Assembly (NCBI GenBank): GCA_021613375.1
Contig: CM038711.1
Coordinates: forward strand, 16,828,194 to 16,892,193
DNA: 64,000 nucleotides
Origin: Megaleporinus macrocephalus
Lineage: Eukaryota; Chordata; Actinopteri; Characiformes; Anostomidae
Direction: 5' to 3'
Of the stretch, positions 49,436 to 60,611 are shown one piece after another. Under the pieces are notes generated by a model that saw nothing but the letters and a program-made list of their open reading frames with translations, was not told the DNA's origin and did not search any database. The stretch's first letter is position 1, and each line of letters starts with the position of its first letter. Both the position numbers and the translations under genes were made by a program.

Positions 49436-49437
49436 AG
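49430..49437 (+). promoter_or_regulatory. TATA-like element of the reelin core promoter
   Basis: The sequence TATTTAAG lies about 240 bases before the reelin ATG, just after the G-rich tract and before a more GC-balanced segment (CAGCACAGGCACGCTCCGAAC) that could hold the start site. Position and context fit a TATA-type core promoter, but no transcript evidence is available. Confidence 0.4.
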
Positions 49438-49459
49438 TGCTGGAGCAGGACAGCACAGG

Positions 49460-49676
49460 CACGCTCCGAACTCCCTGAGAGTGAAGGGAGAAGAGAGGAG
49501 AAAAGGTAAAAAAGGAACAGAGCACCACAACCAGCTATACAATCACTCAGCCACGCATACATACGCTCAACTTGACCTGTGGATTTCAGCCTGTTTGTAG
49601 GACTCTAACCCATCTCAATACAATTCCTTTCACACACACATTCCTCTCTCGCAAACTTATCCCACAAACAGTGGGG
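49460..49676 (+). other. reln: Probable reelin 5' UTR
   Basis: This is the stretch between a TATA-like box (49430-49437) and the reelin start codon. I see no ATG in it, so no upstream ORF competes with ATG 49677. Its first part is purine-rich and its last part pyrimidine-rich (CACACACATTCCTCTCTCGC). The 5' boundary is inferred from the usual spacing of about 25-30 bases after a TATA element; an upstream noncoding exon cannot be excluded. Confidence 0.55.
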
Positions 49677-49920
49677 ATGGGGCAGGCCCTATTCAGTGGT
49701 GCCCTTGGCTGCGCCCTGCTGGCCCTGGCTTTGGGGGGCAGTATGGATGTGGGAGGCACATCCGTTGGCTTCTACCCACGCTTCAACCCCTTCTTCTTCC
49801 TGTGCACCCACCATGGCGAGCTGGAGGGGTCCGGGATGGCGGAGGGAGGGGGAGAGGTGCTGCTGACCTTACAGATCGCCGGCAATCCCACTGCCTATGT
49901 CCCGGGACAAGAGTATCAGG
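49677..49920 (+). CDS. reln: Reelin, first coding exon (signal peptide and start of Reeler domain); partial gene
   Basis: Reelin is a large secreted glycoprotein that binds VLDLR and ApoER2 and signals through Dab1 to position neurons. This exon encodes 81 full codons plus one base. Residues 1-31 form a signal peptide: a short N-terminus, then a hydrophobic Ala/Leu run ([14 protein letters not shown]). The mature part opens with [20 protein letters not shown] and continues through [17 protein letters not shown], which I recognise as the start of the vertebrate reelin Reeler domain, including its first Cys. ATG 49677 is chosen because it is the first ATG after the putative transcription start, has G at -3 and +4, and starts the signal peptide. 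The exon stops at CAGG|GTGAGT, a phase-1 donor; the split G plus TG would give the Val that follows in human reelin. A Gly/Ser-rich stretch (SGMAEGGG) looks a little longer than the human loop. The remaining exons lie beyond the window. GC content is far above the flanks. Identification rests on recalled family sequence, not a search. Confidence 0.95.
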
Positions 49921-49926
49921 GTGAGT
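49921..49926 (+). promoter_or_regulatory. reln: Splice donor of reelin exon 1
   Basis: The junction CAGG|GTGAGT matches the vertebrate 5' splice consensus very well. The reading frame past it soon hits a stop after losing similarity to reelin, as expected for intron. The phase (1) agrees with the Val codon that follows in human reelin. Confidence 0.85.
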
Positions 49927-52900
49927 GTACATGACCGCCAGAAAGTTTGAGATTGAGTCTGTAAGAGTTGTGCATGTATACTTTACATTCTTGCCTATGT
50001 TACACTTAAGAAACTTAGTAAGCCCTTTACTGAATTTGTGGACTACAGGATACGTGGCTTTGTCATTGGAAAGTGCAAATCCATTTGGTCCACTTAAATG
50101 TGCTAAATGAACATTTCTCAGTGTTAGGCACAGTTGCAGCTGTGAATAAACTTGAAAATAAAATAAGTAAATAGAGAAGCCTAAATTTACAAAAGGCATT
50201 GATAGATGTCGCAGCTTATGTCTATTTATATATAAATATAAAAATTGCCCGATTTATATCTGAAGAAAAACATGAAATAAAAAATCCTTGATTAGTATCT
50301 GTACCCCTATTTTTTCATTAGTCTATGCCACCCTGCTGCTGTTTTCAAAAATGTAGTGTGTCTGCGTGTACGTGTGCATTTATGTAACTGTATAAGTATT
50401 GATGTGAAGTTGGACTCCTGGGCTCAGCTCCGCACTTTACTGTGATCCTGCTTCTCTGTGTGTAGGTGGTTTATCCTCAGGACAAAATCAACAGATTTCT
50501 CTTTTTCTCTTTCTCTTTCTCTATCTCTCTCACACACACACACATACAAAACATATAATAATTTTATACAGTAAATTAGAATAAACAGACATGAGATATG
50601 GAGCAACCAACCAAGGTGATGAAAAGTTAAAGAAATCATTCTAATGAATGGTTTCACACATAATGTACCAGGAAGCTCTGCTGAAACATACTGAATGAGC
50701 TCAACAACATACTAGAGTCCCACTGACACACAGGGCGCTCACTCAGAGAGGGGGGATAGAGTGAGTGGGAGGGTGGAGGGCGGATAAAATAGATAAAAAG
50801 GTGAAAAAGGAAGCAGAGCAGGAGGAAAATGTGTGTGAGAGACATGGAGAGCCTCATAAACAGATTATTATCCATGTAACTGCCCTTGCAAAAACCAGAT
50901 CTATCTGTGTTGCTAGGCCTGCTGAATAAAAGTGTTCATAATGCAATCAGAACAGTCCACTTTTGCCTTTTTGTGCTGTCAGTAATGCACTGATCTCTAA
51001 AACGAACAAATCCCTATCAGTGGATGAGATTGGAGGACAAGAGCAGCAGAAGATCTGTTTTTTTTTTTTTTTTTGCAGACACTTTGCTGGTTAATTGTGT
51101 GTTTATGTTTTAGTAGTGGGTGATGAAAGCAGATTAAAGGTTATGAATACTGAGAATATCAGGACTATCAAGAACATCAAGCTACATGCTCTCTGTGGGC
51201 TGGAGGCGATCAGCCCACTAGGGTAAGGGGGCTGGCACAGAAAGGCCAGTCTGGTGCTGGCTCTCACAGTGCCCCTGAGAGAAAGAGGGCCAGCTGGCCC
51301 TACCTGAGCAGTCATAGCCTAGAGGAAGCGCTCCATGTTAATCCTGCTGTGCCCTTACTTTATGCAGAGATATGCTTCTCTCCACTTCTCTGTTTGTTGT
51401 TCCTCCTTCCTTTGTGTTCCCCCAAGTAATTTCCATATATTCACCTTTTCAAAAGTCTGAACTAGTGCTTTCCTCACTATGTGTCTTTCTTGGCTCAGTA
51501 TTTCATCATTCTCATTAAGAATATGGCATTGGTGGACTAATTTAGTATTTTGGCCGTGGCTACCAGGCTACGATGTCTGTCTGGTCTCTGATGGACATGG
51601 CGAAAAAAAATATACCATCTGTGTTTGCTCATTTACTTCTCCACTCCAGAATGAGTTTAAGAGAATTGAATAGCAGAATGAGACTGATGAGACAATTATC
51701 CCTGATTATGAAAATTAATGTAATTTATGTGATCTTCCTCAGTGCCTTTATCGCAAAAAGGAGGGATACGTCAGTCTGCACAAATCATCATAGACCTTAG
51801 TAGAAGGCTGAAGGGCACTGCGAATTCTGTCATTTTCTTTGATTCTTAAGCGTGCCTGTTGCTCTAAGATAGAAAGCATAGAGTTAAAGAGAGCAATTAG
51901 GAGATGAAGAGCAATAGAAAAAACAGAGAGAATGACCCAAAGGACTCTCTACTTTCCCACCAAATCCAGAAAACTGTATATCATTTTTATTTTTTTCCAC
52001 TCTGCTTTCTTTAAGAGATTAAATATTTTTGAAGGCTGTTGTACAGTACAGCTTCTGGTTCATAGAGACAGGAGTTTCTTTGTGTGAGGGTTCGCATAGA
52101 GAAGCCAGAGGCCAGAGGCACACAGTGTTGTTTTCAAAGCTATATCTGCTTTATCCTGACCCATGTGCACCACAGAGACATGTCCATTTTCATCTCCAAA
52201 CATCTATACTTTTTACAGAAGGTGATGAGCATCTGTGTGTGGGGGTGGGTGCGAGTGAGTGTGGAGGAAGGATGAGTGAGAAAATGCACGGGAGAAAGAG
52301 AGATGAAAAAAAACAGTAGTTATTAATATTTTTATGGTATTAACATTGTTATTTACTGGTTTTTGTTATGTTTGTGTAATATTCCAGTTAGAAAGATTGC
52401 ATTAATAATTTAATAATGATTGCCACAACAGTGCTTGCAAGCAATTTTATAACATGAATATAATTGTATTTTACTATTGCAAATAAATAGTGAAGAGAGT
52501 TAAAGCTTAATAATGTATCAGCTTTGTTTTTTTCAAATGAAATTGTAAAATATGTACACCAAGAAAAAATATGCTTGTGAACCAAAGGTGTTTACAGTAT
52601 GTAGGTTCTTTGTATGTTTTTATGTGTTTTTACCATGTATTTAGAACAAAGTGTTTGTGTGTGTTTCCTGCTGGTTTTCTGAGGCTTTTTTGACAGTAAC
52701 CTGAAAGCTCTTTTTTTGTTGTTGTTGTTGATGATGATGATAATGACTGACTGACTGAAGAGTGGTTGGAGTGGCACTCTCACATTCACATAAAACCACT
52801 TTACCTGGTTGGCCATTTTTACAGCACACTATTGGAATCACTCTTTGAATGAGGAGCAGCTTTACATCAGCAATGAGAGAGAAAGAGAGAGCAAGAAAGA

Positions 52901-54160
52901 AAGAGAGAGAGAGATACAGAGAGAAACTAAATAGAAGAACAAAAACAAACACAATTAGCGTTCAATTTGTAATCATTTCCATGATCATTCTCTTGTGGTG
53001 TAGGTACACTTTAAAAACATATGAGATAGGATATGATTGCACTGACTACAAGGTCTATGGAGCTGATCTTCGCTGTGTGTATGTAATGAATTATGTGTAC
53101 CTGTTTGCTGATGAACTGCTACAGTCAATATACATACAAGCAAAAAGTGATATCACATTTCAAAAAATTAAATATGAATGGTCATGAACTTTAAGTAATC
53201 ATGTGATATTCACAGAAATCCTTTCCATCGTCAACAGCAGACAAGTCATCAGCCACTGTAGCATGGCTACTTTCATATCATTTTAACTAATATGAAATTA
53301 TGATGTTTATGGTTAACTATGAACACGGGTGTTGGTGTAGTCTTTGTGTGTTTAAGTTGATGCTGCCATTTGTGTGTTTAAGTTGATGCTGACTCTTTAC
53401 CTCAAGCTGTTATATTTTGCCTAACCCTTGTTATAAAAAGCATAATATATGAGAGTAAAATAAAACCATCTGAATTACTATCACTTTGAAATAAAAAAAA
53501 CTAATGTAAAATTATACTTTCTGATTAGTTTGAAAGGAGAATCTGAAAATTAACATTTGAAACTGATTGATGTGATCCCATTGTAAATGTTTCTGCTTGA
53601 CCTGGGTTGTTCACGCCCTAATTTCCCATGGGAAACTGGTTTACACTTTCATTGAGAAACTTCTTTCACAAACCGATGTGCTGTTGTCTATATCATGTTT
53701 CCACAAAGACACGAATGCAGATAGACAAACAAGGAGAGAAAAAAGAAAATCAATCATGTTAGTTCGAGTGGTCAAAGGGTCCACTGACTAACCACAAATG
53801 TCCTTATTAGTATAAATACCATTCCAAAGAGTAGTATATACATAGTCTTTTGTGGGATGTTTAGGTTGTTGTGCTCTGAACAAATCAATGGCACTAGTTT
53901 AGATCAGTATGATAGTACCATCCTTATACATGCCTACAATTACACAGAGAGTAACAGAACAGCCTATTAAATGTTATTATGTAATTGTTGAACCTGAAAT
54001 GAAAGCTCTCATCTGACTGTGATACTGGAGCGTTTGTGTTGCCTTTAGAATTTTCTATATTTCTGAATATGATTTCTGAACAAAAATATATTAAGGAAAA
54101 TTAAAGAGAGTCTAATTAAATAAATTGCGTATTAAAAAGTACTACACTTGGTATATCATG
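49927..54160 (+). other. Probable reelin intron 1, first part; no further exon recognised
   Basis: Reelin has a very long first intron in vertebrates, and nothing here matches the next Reeler-domain exon (the segment after GQEY). Low-complexity items include a CT/AC run at 50500-50545, a 17-base T run at 51058-51074, GTT/GAT triplet runs at 52710-52743 and a GA run at 52865-52925. A 26-base unit containing TTTGTGTGTTTAAGTTGATG is tandemly duplicated at 53343-53391. Confidence 0.6.
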
Positions 54161-54164
54161 CCCC

Positions 54165-54840
54165 AGTATTATATTTCTCTAAGTGGCAAAATATGGGATC
54201 TTTTTGGATTATCAGAAAACAAGTTGCTGATGCTTATCAGGCTGGAAAGCATAACAAAAAAACACCTCTAAAGAGTTTGGACTACACCAACTCACATACA
54301 GATAGATTGTGTACCAATCAAAAAAATATAAGAATAATCTTACCCAATGTTACTAATGTTAATAGTCTGCAAGGTCACAAAGGAACCTAGGGTAACTTCT
54401 AAGCACATACGGCATCTTTCATAGTGGATGTCCATCATCGGGAGAATACTGAACATTAATGGTGTTAATGGCATGGTTGCAAAAAAAACATTCATGTTTC
54501 AATGAGAAGCGTTATGTATGAAAAAGAAAAATACAGAATTCTAGCATAACAACCGTATGCAAGCTGTAAAACATGGTGTTGGTAGTATTTTGTTTTGGGC
54601 ATGTTTTACTGCATCTTGACCATCATTGAGGAAGCATTGAATTCTACATGAAACCAGTGATTTCTAATGCAATAAGTTTGGATATCTGTCTGAGAACTGA
54701 ATCTGAAGAGAATGGGGTCATGCAGCAAGACAATTGCCCTAAGGACACACATTGTTCTTCCAAAGAATGGTTAAAGGAAAATTATGTTTACTCTCCTGCG
54801 AACCTAAATATGTGTTTTCCTTGTAATTAAATTAATCTTG
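54165..54840 (+). pseudogene. Tc1-like transposase remnant
   Basis: The N-terminal helix-turn-helix region appears as KQVADAYQAGKHNKKTPLKSL (54200-54270). Later, in other frames, come AVKHGVGSILFWACF-like sequence (54560-54610) and NGVMQQDNCPKDTH with SSKEWLKENY (54710-54790), matching the usual QQDNDPKHTS...EWL block with the second catalytic Asp present and the Pro-Lys-His-Thr part altered. The middle of the protein, with the first catalytic Asp, is missing. No terminal inverted repeats were found. Inactive. Confidence 0.75.
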
Positions 54841-55578
54841 AACCTTTGGGCCACAATGCACATGCCACAATATGTCTTGTAAATATATTTTTTAACAAAG
54901 TCTAAAAAATGTAAACTTGACAGGCCCAATCTTGGGTAACATTTCCATAAGCATTTTCTAACCAATCACAGAGCTCTTACTCCACCCACACAAAAAGTAT
55001 TTCAGACAGCTAAATCTAACCCAGCACAACCAAAAGTTATCAAGCTTCACAACCTTTCTGTACCTGCTTGTTCTACATTCATTAATTTATCCTTACACAA
55101 ACATAGCTCCTCCATCGTTCCATGCATTCATTTTTCCTTCTGTCTGTTCACATGGCTGTTGATTCATTCCTTGTTCTACGTTCATTCATTGCTTGTTCTA
55201 TTTTCCATTTGTCTGTCTTTCTGCATGTTTGTTTGACTGTGACTTTAATCATCCAGCTACCATTACATTAAATCTGGATCATAATGTTAGTTTTGTATGA
55301 GTAGTGGAGCACACTAGGAGTGTTGGACAGAGCTGCTCATTAGCCATGCCCACACAGTTCTCAGAGATGTCTGATAAGATGGATATCTTGTAATTGTTTT
55401 TAAGCTTTGCTGTATGTTTAATGTAACACTGAAGTTAAGTGGCATACAAACATTTTGTATGTTTTACTTTGTGTTCCCTGGGGCTTAATTCAATGAAAAT
55501 GTGGAAGGATCTGAAATGAGCATTCCATTTGAGGAATTGATCAACCGTTACCGTGCTTCTAGTGCGTCTTGTGACTCC

Positions 55579-55641
<63 letters not shown>

Positions 55642-56600
55642 ATAAAGATAAAGATCAAACTTATAAATATTAAGAAGATGGGGAGTTTTAATTAAATGTC
55701 AAGTTCAATAGACATATAAGGAATCAGTATTTAATTAAATTTTTTTGGTTGAAAAACATTTTGGACAGCCACTGAGAAATATCTGAGACACAACTTGTCT
55801 GTCTGTCTTCTAAGTCTTGTTTTTTTGTACATAATCATTAAGCCTGAGGTCATTGCAAGCCCAAACCACTGTATTTATGGTCAGAACAAAAACCTAATAG
55901 AAGCTTTAGATAAGCATTTTATTGCTTAAAAACAACTTTTTCTAAGTGTTTAAGAAAGTAAGATTAGAAATTTGTCTAATATTAATTAGCATAATCCACG
56001 TTATTCTTCTTAAGTAGACACTTCCCAAAGGCAATGTCTGTGGACAGAGAAACGTTTACAAAGTTTAAGGCATCATTTTTAACACAAATAATAATGGATA
56101 ATGGAGGAACAGGATGAACTTAATTTATTTATAACAAATTAAGTTCAGTTGTAATCTCCTGTTAACTGATATCACAGAAAGATTCTCAGAAGATTATTGA
56201 AGCTTGTTCCAGCTGGTTGAACTATGGTCTTTTTTTTATCAGTGCTATTTTATTTTTAAAATGAGTTGCAACTTTGGTATTATCTTTGTGTTTATTAATC
56301 ACACTAAAGTGGTCTGCCACTGTTATATCTGGATATTTTTATAGTATTATTATGTAGATTTATGACAATTTATCTTTAATTGGAGTATTTACTTATTTAT
56401 CTATGGCTTTTAAAAGTTATATTTTTGAGTTTTTTCCCCACACTTTAATTTTCTAATTACACTGGTTTGATGACTCTAAAGGCCTTTTTGAAATGAACAT
56501 TATGACATATTTGTGTTTTAACTGTCTCAGGGTTAAAGTTGTTTATACTATTGTTAATGACATGTTTAGAAATACTCCCTTCTGGCTTTAGTATTACAGA
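54841..56600. other. Intron 1 sequence; no gene recognised
   Basis: AT-rich DNA with repeated CATTCATT-type text near 55080-55200 and a long TTA microsatellite. The 85-codon minus-strand frame 56457-56714 is partly the tail of the ORF1 remnant described next. Confidence 0.5.
55580..55641 (+). repeat. (TTA)n microsatellite, about 20 units
   Basis: Uninterrupted TTA/ATT repeat of about 62 bases followed by AATAAAGATAAAG. It could be the tail of a degraded LINE, since L2-type tails end in ATTATT, but no LINE body precedes it. Confidence 0.95.
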
Positions 56601-56619
56601 GAAAGAGGGGTTGATACTA

Positions 56620-57300
56620 TTACTTATCCATCCATTGTTTGCAGTCCTGCTGTACTGCCTTTTCCAAGATCTTAGACAAGATGATAGAAGCTCTGTGGCT
56701 TGGACGTAATCCATCCCTATGGTAGAGAACTGGGCACTCTCAGAATGTTCTCAAGTTACTCATGCAACGATGCTGTTAACGCACCAACCTGCAAGCCAAC
56801 AGTGGAGTGTGTAAAGCCTGCTGAACAAAGCCTTGCTTGATCTCTTGTAGGTGGGCAGAGGTCCGTAGAAAAGCCCTCTTTCTAATGGTGTCTAGAAGTC
56901 ATTCAAAATGCTCCTTGACGACTTTGCTCCTACATGAATGACCATGGCACCAAGATCCTTATATTTACTTAGGGCTGTGGAAACCTGCTTGGAGATATCA
57001 AAAACCTAGGTGCCTGAAAAACAGAAGAAAGCAGCATTACCTCTAGAGTGAGTAACTTTCAGGTGTGTAATGATGGTGTCTCTGATCATAAATACACTAT
57101 CCTGTGGGCCTGGCTGAAGCACTGCGCAGGCGGAGAGCTGAGAGCTTTGAACTGGTTATTAGAGGTAAAAACCTTCTCTTTTCCTGGCTATGCTGATGTT
57201 TCCAGCCCCACTTCAGTGTGGATATGAAGTTGGGAAATCTCTGTGTTAGCTGTGAACATAGTGCTCGCTCTGGAAGAGTCAGTGTCACCACTGGACTTCA
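56620..57300 (-). pseudogene. SGNH-esterase-type ORF1 remnant of a CR1-like LINE, minus strand
   Basis: Read downward from about 56955 the minus strand gives LGAMVIHVGAKSSRS, then YGPLPTYKRSSKALFSRLYT (56800-56865), LHCWLAGWCVNSI, and at 56715 GMDYVQATELLSSCLRS. These match in order the fish LINE ORF1 hydrolase blocks (VIHVGxND, ISGPLPTYRRG, FSRLxALNxWL, DGLHPSxxGAELLS). The GDSL/SGNH esterase domain in CR1-like ORF1 is a known family feature. The Asn-Asp and Asp-His catalytic motifs are lost here and frames are broken. The matching RT ORF is not adjacent, so it is an orphan fragment. Identification by eye only. Confidence 0.6.
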
Positions 57301-57874
57301 GGAAATTGAAACTGCCATACACAAGGCAACCTAGGCTGCTTTCTTTTTGTGGAGCTACTAATTCAGTTCTCTGTACTGCATCCAGAGCTCACATTCTCCT
57401 GTCATTTTCTTGGCATCCACAAAGACAATACAAGTTAATGCATGCTTTAAGCACAGGGGCGTAGTCATGATAGACCAGCTGACACTAAGTGAATTAAGTC
57501 ATTTTCGTTGTATGCTTTTGTATTAACATGACCCTTCACAGAAACAAGACTAGCCTAACCCGAACCCTAAACAGTTTCAGATCTTTAGAGCTGAAGCCCA
57601 GGTTTGTCCATCAGACCACCAGATAATGTCTACAGAACACCTTCCGCTGCTCCAACTGCTGTGGCAGTGTGTTTTACATTACTCAAGTTGATGCTTGGCA
57701 TTACAGTTCATGATTTTAGGCTTCTATGCAGTTGCTTGGCTATGGAAACTAATTTCTTGAAGCTTTTAATGTACAGTACTTATGTGTTAATGTTGTTTCT
57801 AGAGGAAGTTTGCATGATATACCCATGATGTTTGACTACACAAATCTAGAAGAACATTGTGAAAGATTTACATA

Positions 57875-59032
57875 CAGTTAAGGTCAAAATAATTAGTCAC
57901 CTAGGAACTTTTGAATATTCCCCTGAAATTCTGGCCAAAATACATCATTAATAATGTAAAATAAAGAATGTAAAATAAATATTTAAGATTTCTTTGAAAA
58001 ATCTGGAGAAAACTGAAAAATTATTAGCACCCATGTGATTTTGTGCTTTCAGAGCAAATGAACTGGGTTTGAAACCACACCTGAGCAGTCAATTAATTAG
58101 AAGCACAATTAGTATCATTTGACTGGTTGAATGAAATATAGGTTGCTCTATAATCTTTGTAAGAAACAATAACATTATAGCAAAAAGAAAAGAAATGAGT
58201 CTGGACCTCAGACATATGATAGTGGACCTTTATTTTCAGGGGGAAGTGTTTCATGGTTTCTAGAGCAGCTGTGCGTTGCGTCATTGCAAAGCACTAAGAA
58301 ACAAAGTCTGTTAAAAATAAACTTGGCCATGGTCGAAAATGCAAGATTTCCAAGACTTCGTAGCGAAAAATAATCAGAGATGTCAACAAGAATCCCCAGA
58401 CCTCTGCAAAGATGGCTTCCTCTGGACTTGGTGTTTCACACAAGACTGTTGTAAGGTGGACTTTATTGTGGTGGACTTCGTGGTCATCGTCCAAGAAAAA
58501 CCCTATTGCTCTCACAGCGGCACATCAAAGCCTGACTGAACTTTGCCAGAGACCACCTGAAACATAAGGGTGAGTTTTGGAAGTCTTTTGGTGTGATGAA
58601 ACCAAACTTGAGCTGTTTGGGCATATGGATGCTGGCATATCGAGAATCTGTGGAGGTAGCTCGAGCTTTGGGTCCATGCTCGAAGACCAAGCAATTTGCA
58701 TGATCTTGAACATTTGCCAAGGAAGAATGGGCTTAAATCCCTCAAGAGACATGTGCCAACTTAGTTAGGAACTACCACAAGAGGTTGTTGTCAGTTTTGA
58801 ATCAGAAAGGCTACTCTCTTGACTATTAGTTGTCAGAGGGCTAATAATTTTGACCATTGCATTTTTTCTTGTTGCAGTTCAGCAAACCAATAAAAATGTT
58901 CATTTGACGCAGATGTTGTCTTGATGTTGGCACACAAACCATAAGGACTTTTAAGGTTATGGCCCATGTCATTGGAGGGATAAGGGTTTTATTTGATTTA
59001 TTCGATTGGGCTAACAATTTTTACCTTAACTG
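57875..59032 (+). mobile_element. Tc1-like DNA transposon with TA target duplication and broken transposase
   Basis: The ends CAGTTAAGGTCAAAAT (57875) and the reverse complement of the right end, CAGTTAAGGTAAAAAT (to 59032), form terminal inverted repeats with few mismatches. Each is flanked by TA. The + strand carries transposase pieces in several frames: KTVVRW-type sequence near 58440, SQRHIKA and RLNFARDHLKH (58515-58560), and FWCDETKLELFGHMDAG (58585-58635) with the first catalytic Asp. Stops and the 1158-bp length (autonomous fish Tc1 is about 1.6 kb) show it is inactive. It sits inside presumed reelin intron 1. Confidence 0.92.
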
Positions 59033-60611
59033 TATTTATATATATTATCATTAGGCAGCATTCACATGGATGGAAAATAGTTAACAATTGAGAAAATGGC
59101 TTCATCTGTGAATCCTTTCAGTAAATGCAATTAAGCTGTTAGAGACAGTCCTTCCAAAGCTACTGTTTTATGACTCATGAGATATTTAGCAGGTCATTGT
59201 AATGGCTCACTGCATAATGTGATTGCTGCTTTGCGCCCAGGTCTTGCTCTGATAACTGCCTGCTTGGCACTCAGCTTGACAGTGGAGTTCCGCTCTAAAT
59301 TAATCCGTTGCATCTAGACATGGGCTTCACCCTGGATAGCGAAGATGGTGTCTCCATGTGCCAAAGTGATAGAAGCTCTATGCCAGGTAGCCATTAAGCC
59401 CAATGCACAATGGCAAACAATAGTGCCAGTGCGCCTAGCAACCTGCAAACCATCTGAATGAGCTAGTGCCAGTCATGCCTGGGCATCCAGTGTGGAACTC
59501 TTGCATTTTTCATTTTCAATTTCCCCTGCCCTTTAATTTTGCTTCCATAAACAAACAGCTCCCAAAGAGCAAATGTGTGTTGTAGTTTTGAGGTTGGTGA
59601 GTGCAGCTTACCCAGGACCTGTGTTTGGAGGGCTAGGATTGGCATGGGCTGTGGCCAGTCCTAGCAGTGTTTTTCTGTCTACGGGCGGGCTGAGAGATTT
59701 ATATAACAAGTACAGCAAATTAATATTGCATTGTACATTTACAACAATATTAGTATTCTTTTTTTCTTTCTCAGATGTGGGTGCTTATGTAACATAACAC
59801 ATTTTAGAGAAATCAGACAAAATGGTTTTTGTTTATTACAGTTTTTGGTGCTTACCTGTCATCAACCCTAACCCTAACCTGTCATCACTAGCTATTTTGG
59901 AGTTCCAGCATTCCCTATGGACACTTCCACAATAAATAAAAAATAAAAAATAAAACAATTCAGAAGTTTTACAGATCAACATACCATGTTTAAAAGAAAT
60001 CATCACTGGTCCTACTAAGAAATAGAGAAGGACAAAAGTAAAGAAAACATCACATTCTAAACCTATAAGCATTAATATCCGGACCAGGTCTTTCAGTTCT
60101 AACAGCATGTGTGAACTCTGCAGTAGCTCTGCATGTACTGATCAGTGTTTGGCACTGTTCTGCTCTACTTCAACACTTTGTGGCTGAGATGCTGTGCTTC
60201 CTTAATGCTTTAATTTTTCAGTAAACTTTACAGAGGACGGTGGAATATCTAGGAGTGATGAACAGAGGGAAAGAGCTTTGTTCACAATATCTGTTGTTTA
60301 TCATTATGTCGTTAGGTTTGCTAGCTTGTTAGCCAGCTAGCTAGCTAGCTAACTGCTATATGTGAAATATCATAGCAGATATATATAGCATAGACTTGCT
60401 GTTCTTTGTGCAGCCTCAAAAGTCGAACAAAGTTTGCAGTGGTTGCAGCTCCATCTGTGATCTTGACTCCACATGTCTTGTATGTCGCAGTTCTTTTTTA
60501 TTTACTGCAGCATAATCTTTGTAGTTAAACGGGATATTATTTAATACAAAATGATCCAGATATTTGATTAAGTTTTCCTTATTTATTATGTAAAAATAGG
60601 GTGGCAAGCAG
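59033..60611. other. Intron 1 sequence; no gene recognised
   Basis: Contains a 54-base segment (59608-59661) found again inverted at 63712-63767, a two-unit CCCTAA run at 59864-59880 and a short GCTA run at 60334-60352. The rest is AT-rich without recognised function. Confidence 0.5.

Noticed and set aside
48787..49562. Minus-strand frames of 97, 71, 132 and 84 codons opposite the reelin promoter
   Set aside because: They consist of Pro/Ser/Leu runs created by the GA-rich + strand and the GTGA repeat; they are not protein-like.
49572..49676. Upstream in-frame extension of the reelin coding frame
   Set aside because: There is no ATG in it; the extension exists only because no stop occurs before the real start at 49677.
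49783..50199. 138-codon minus-strand frame overlapping reelin exon 1
   Set aside because: It is the antisense shadow of a GC-rich coding exon and extends into the intron without any motif.
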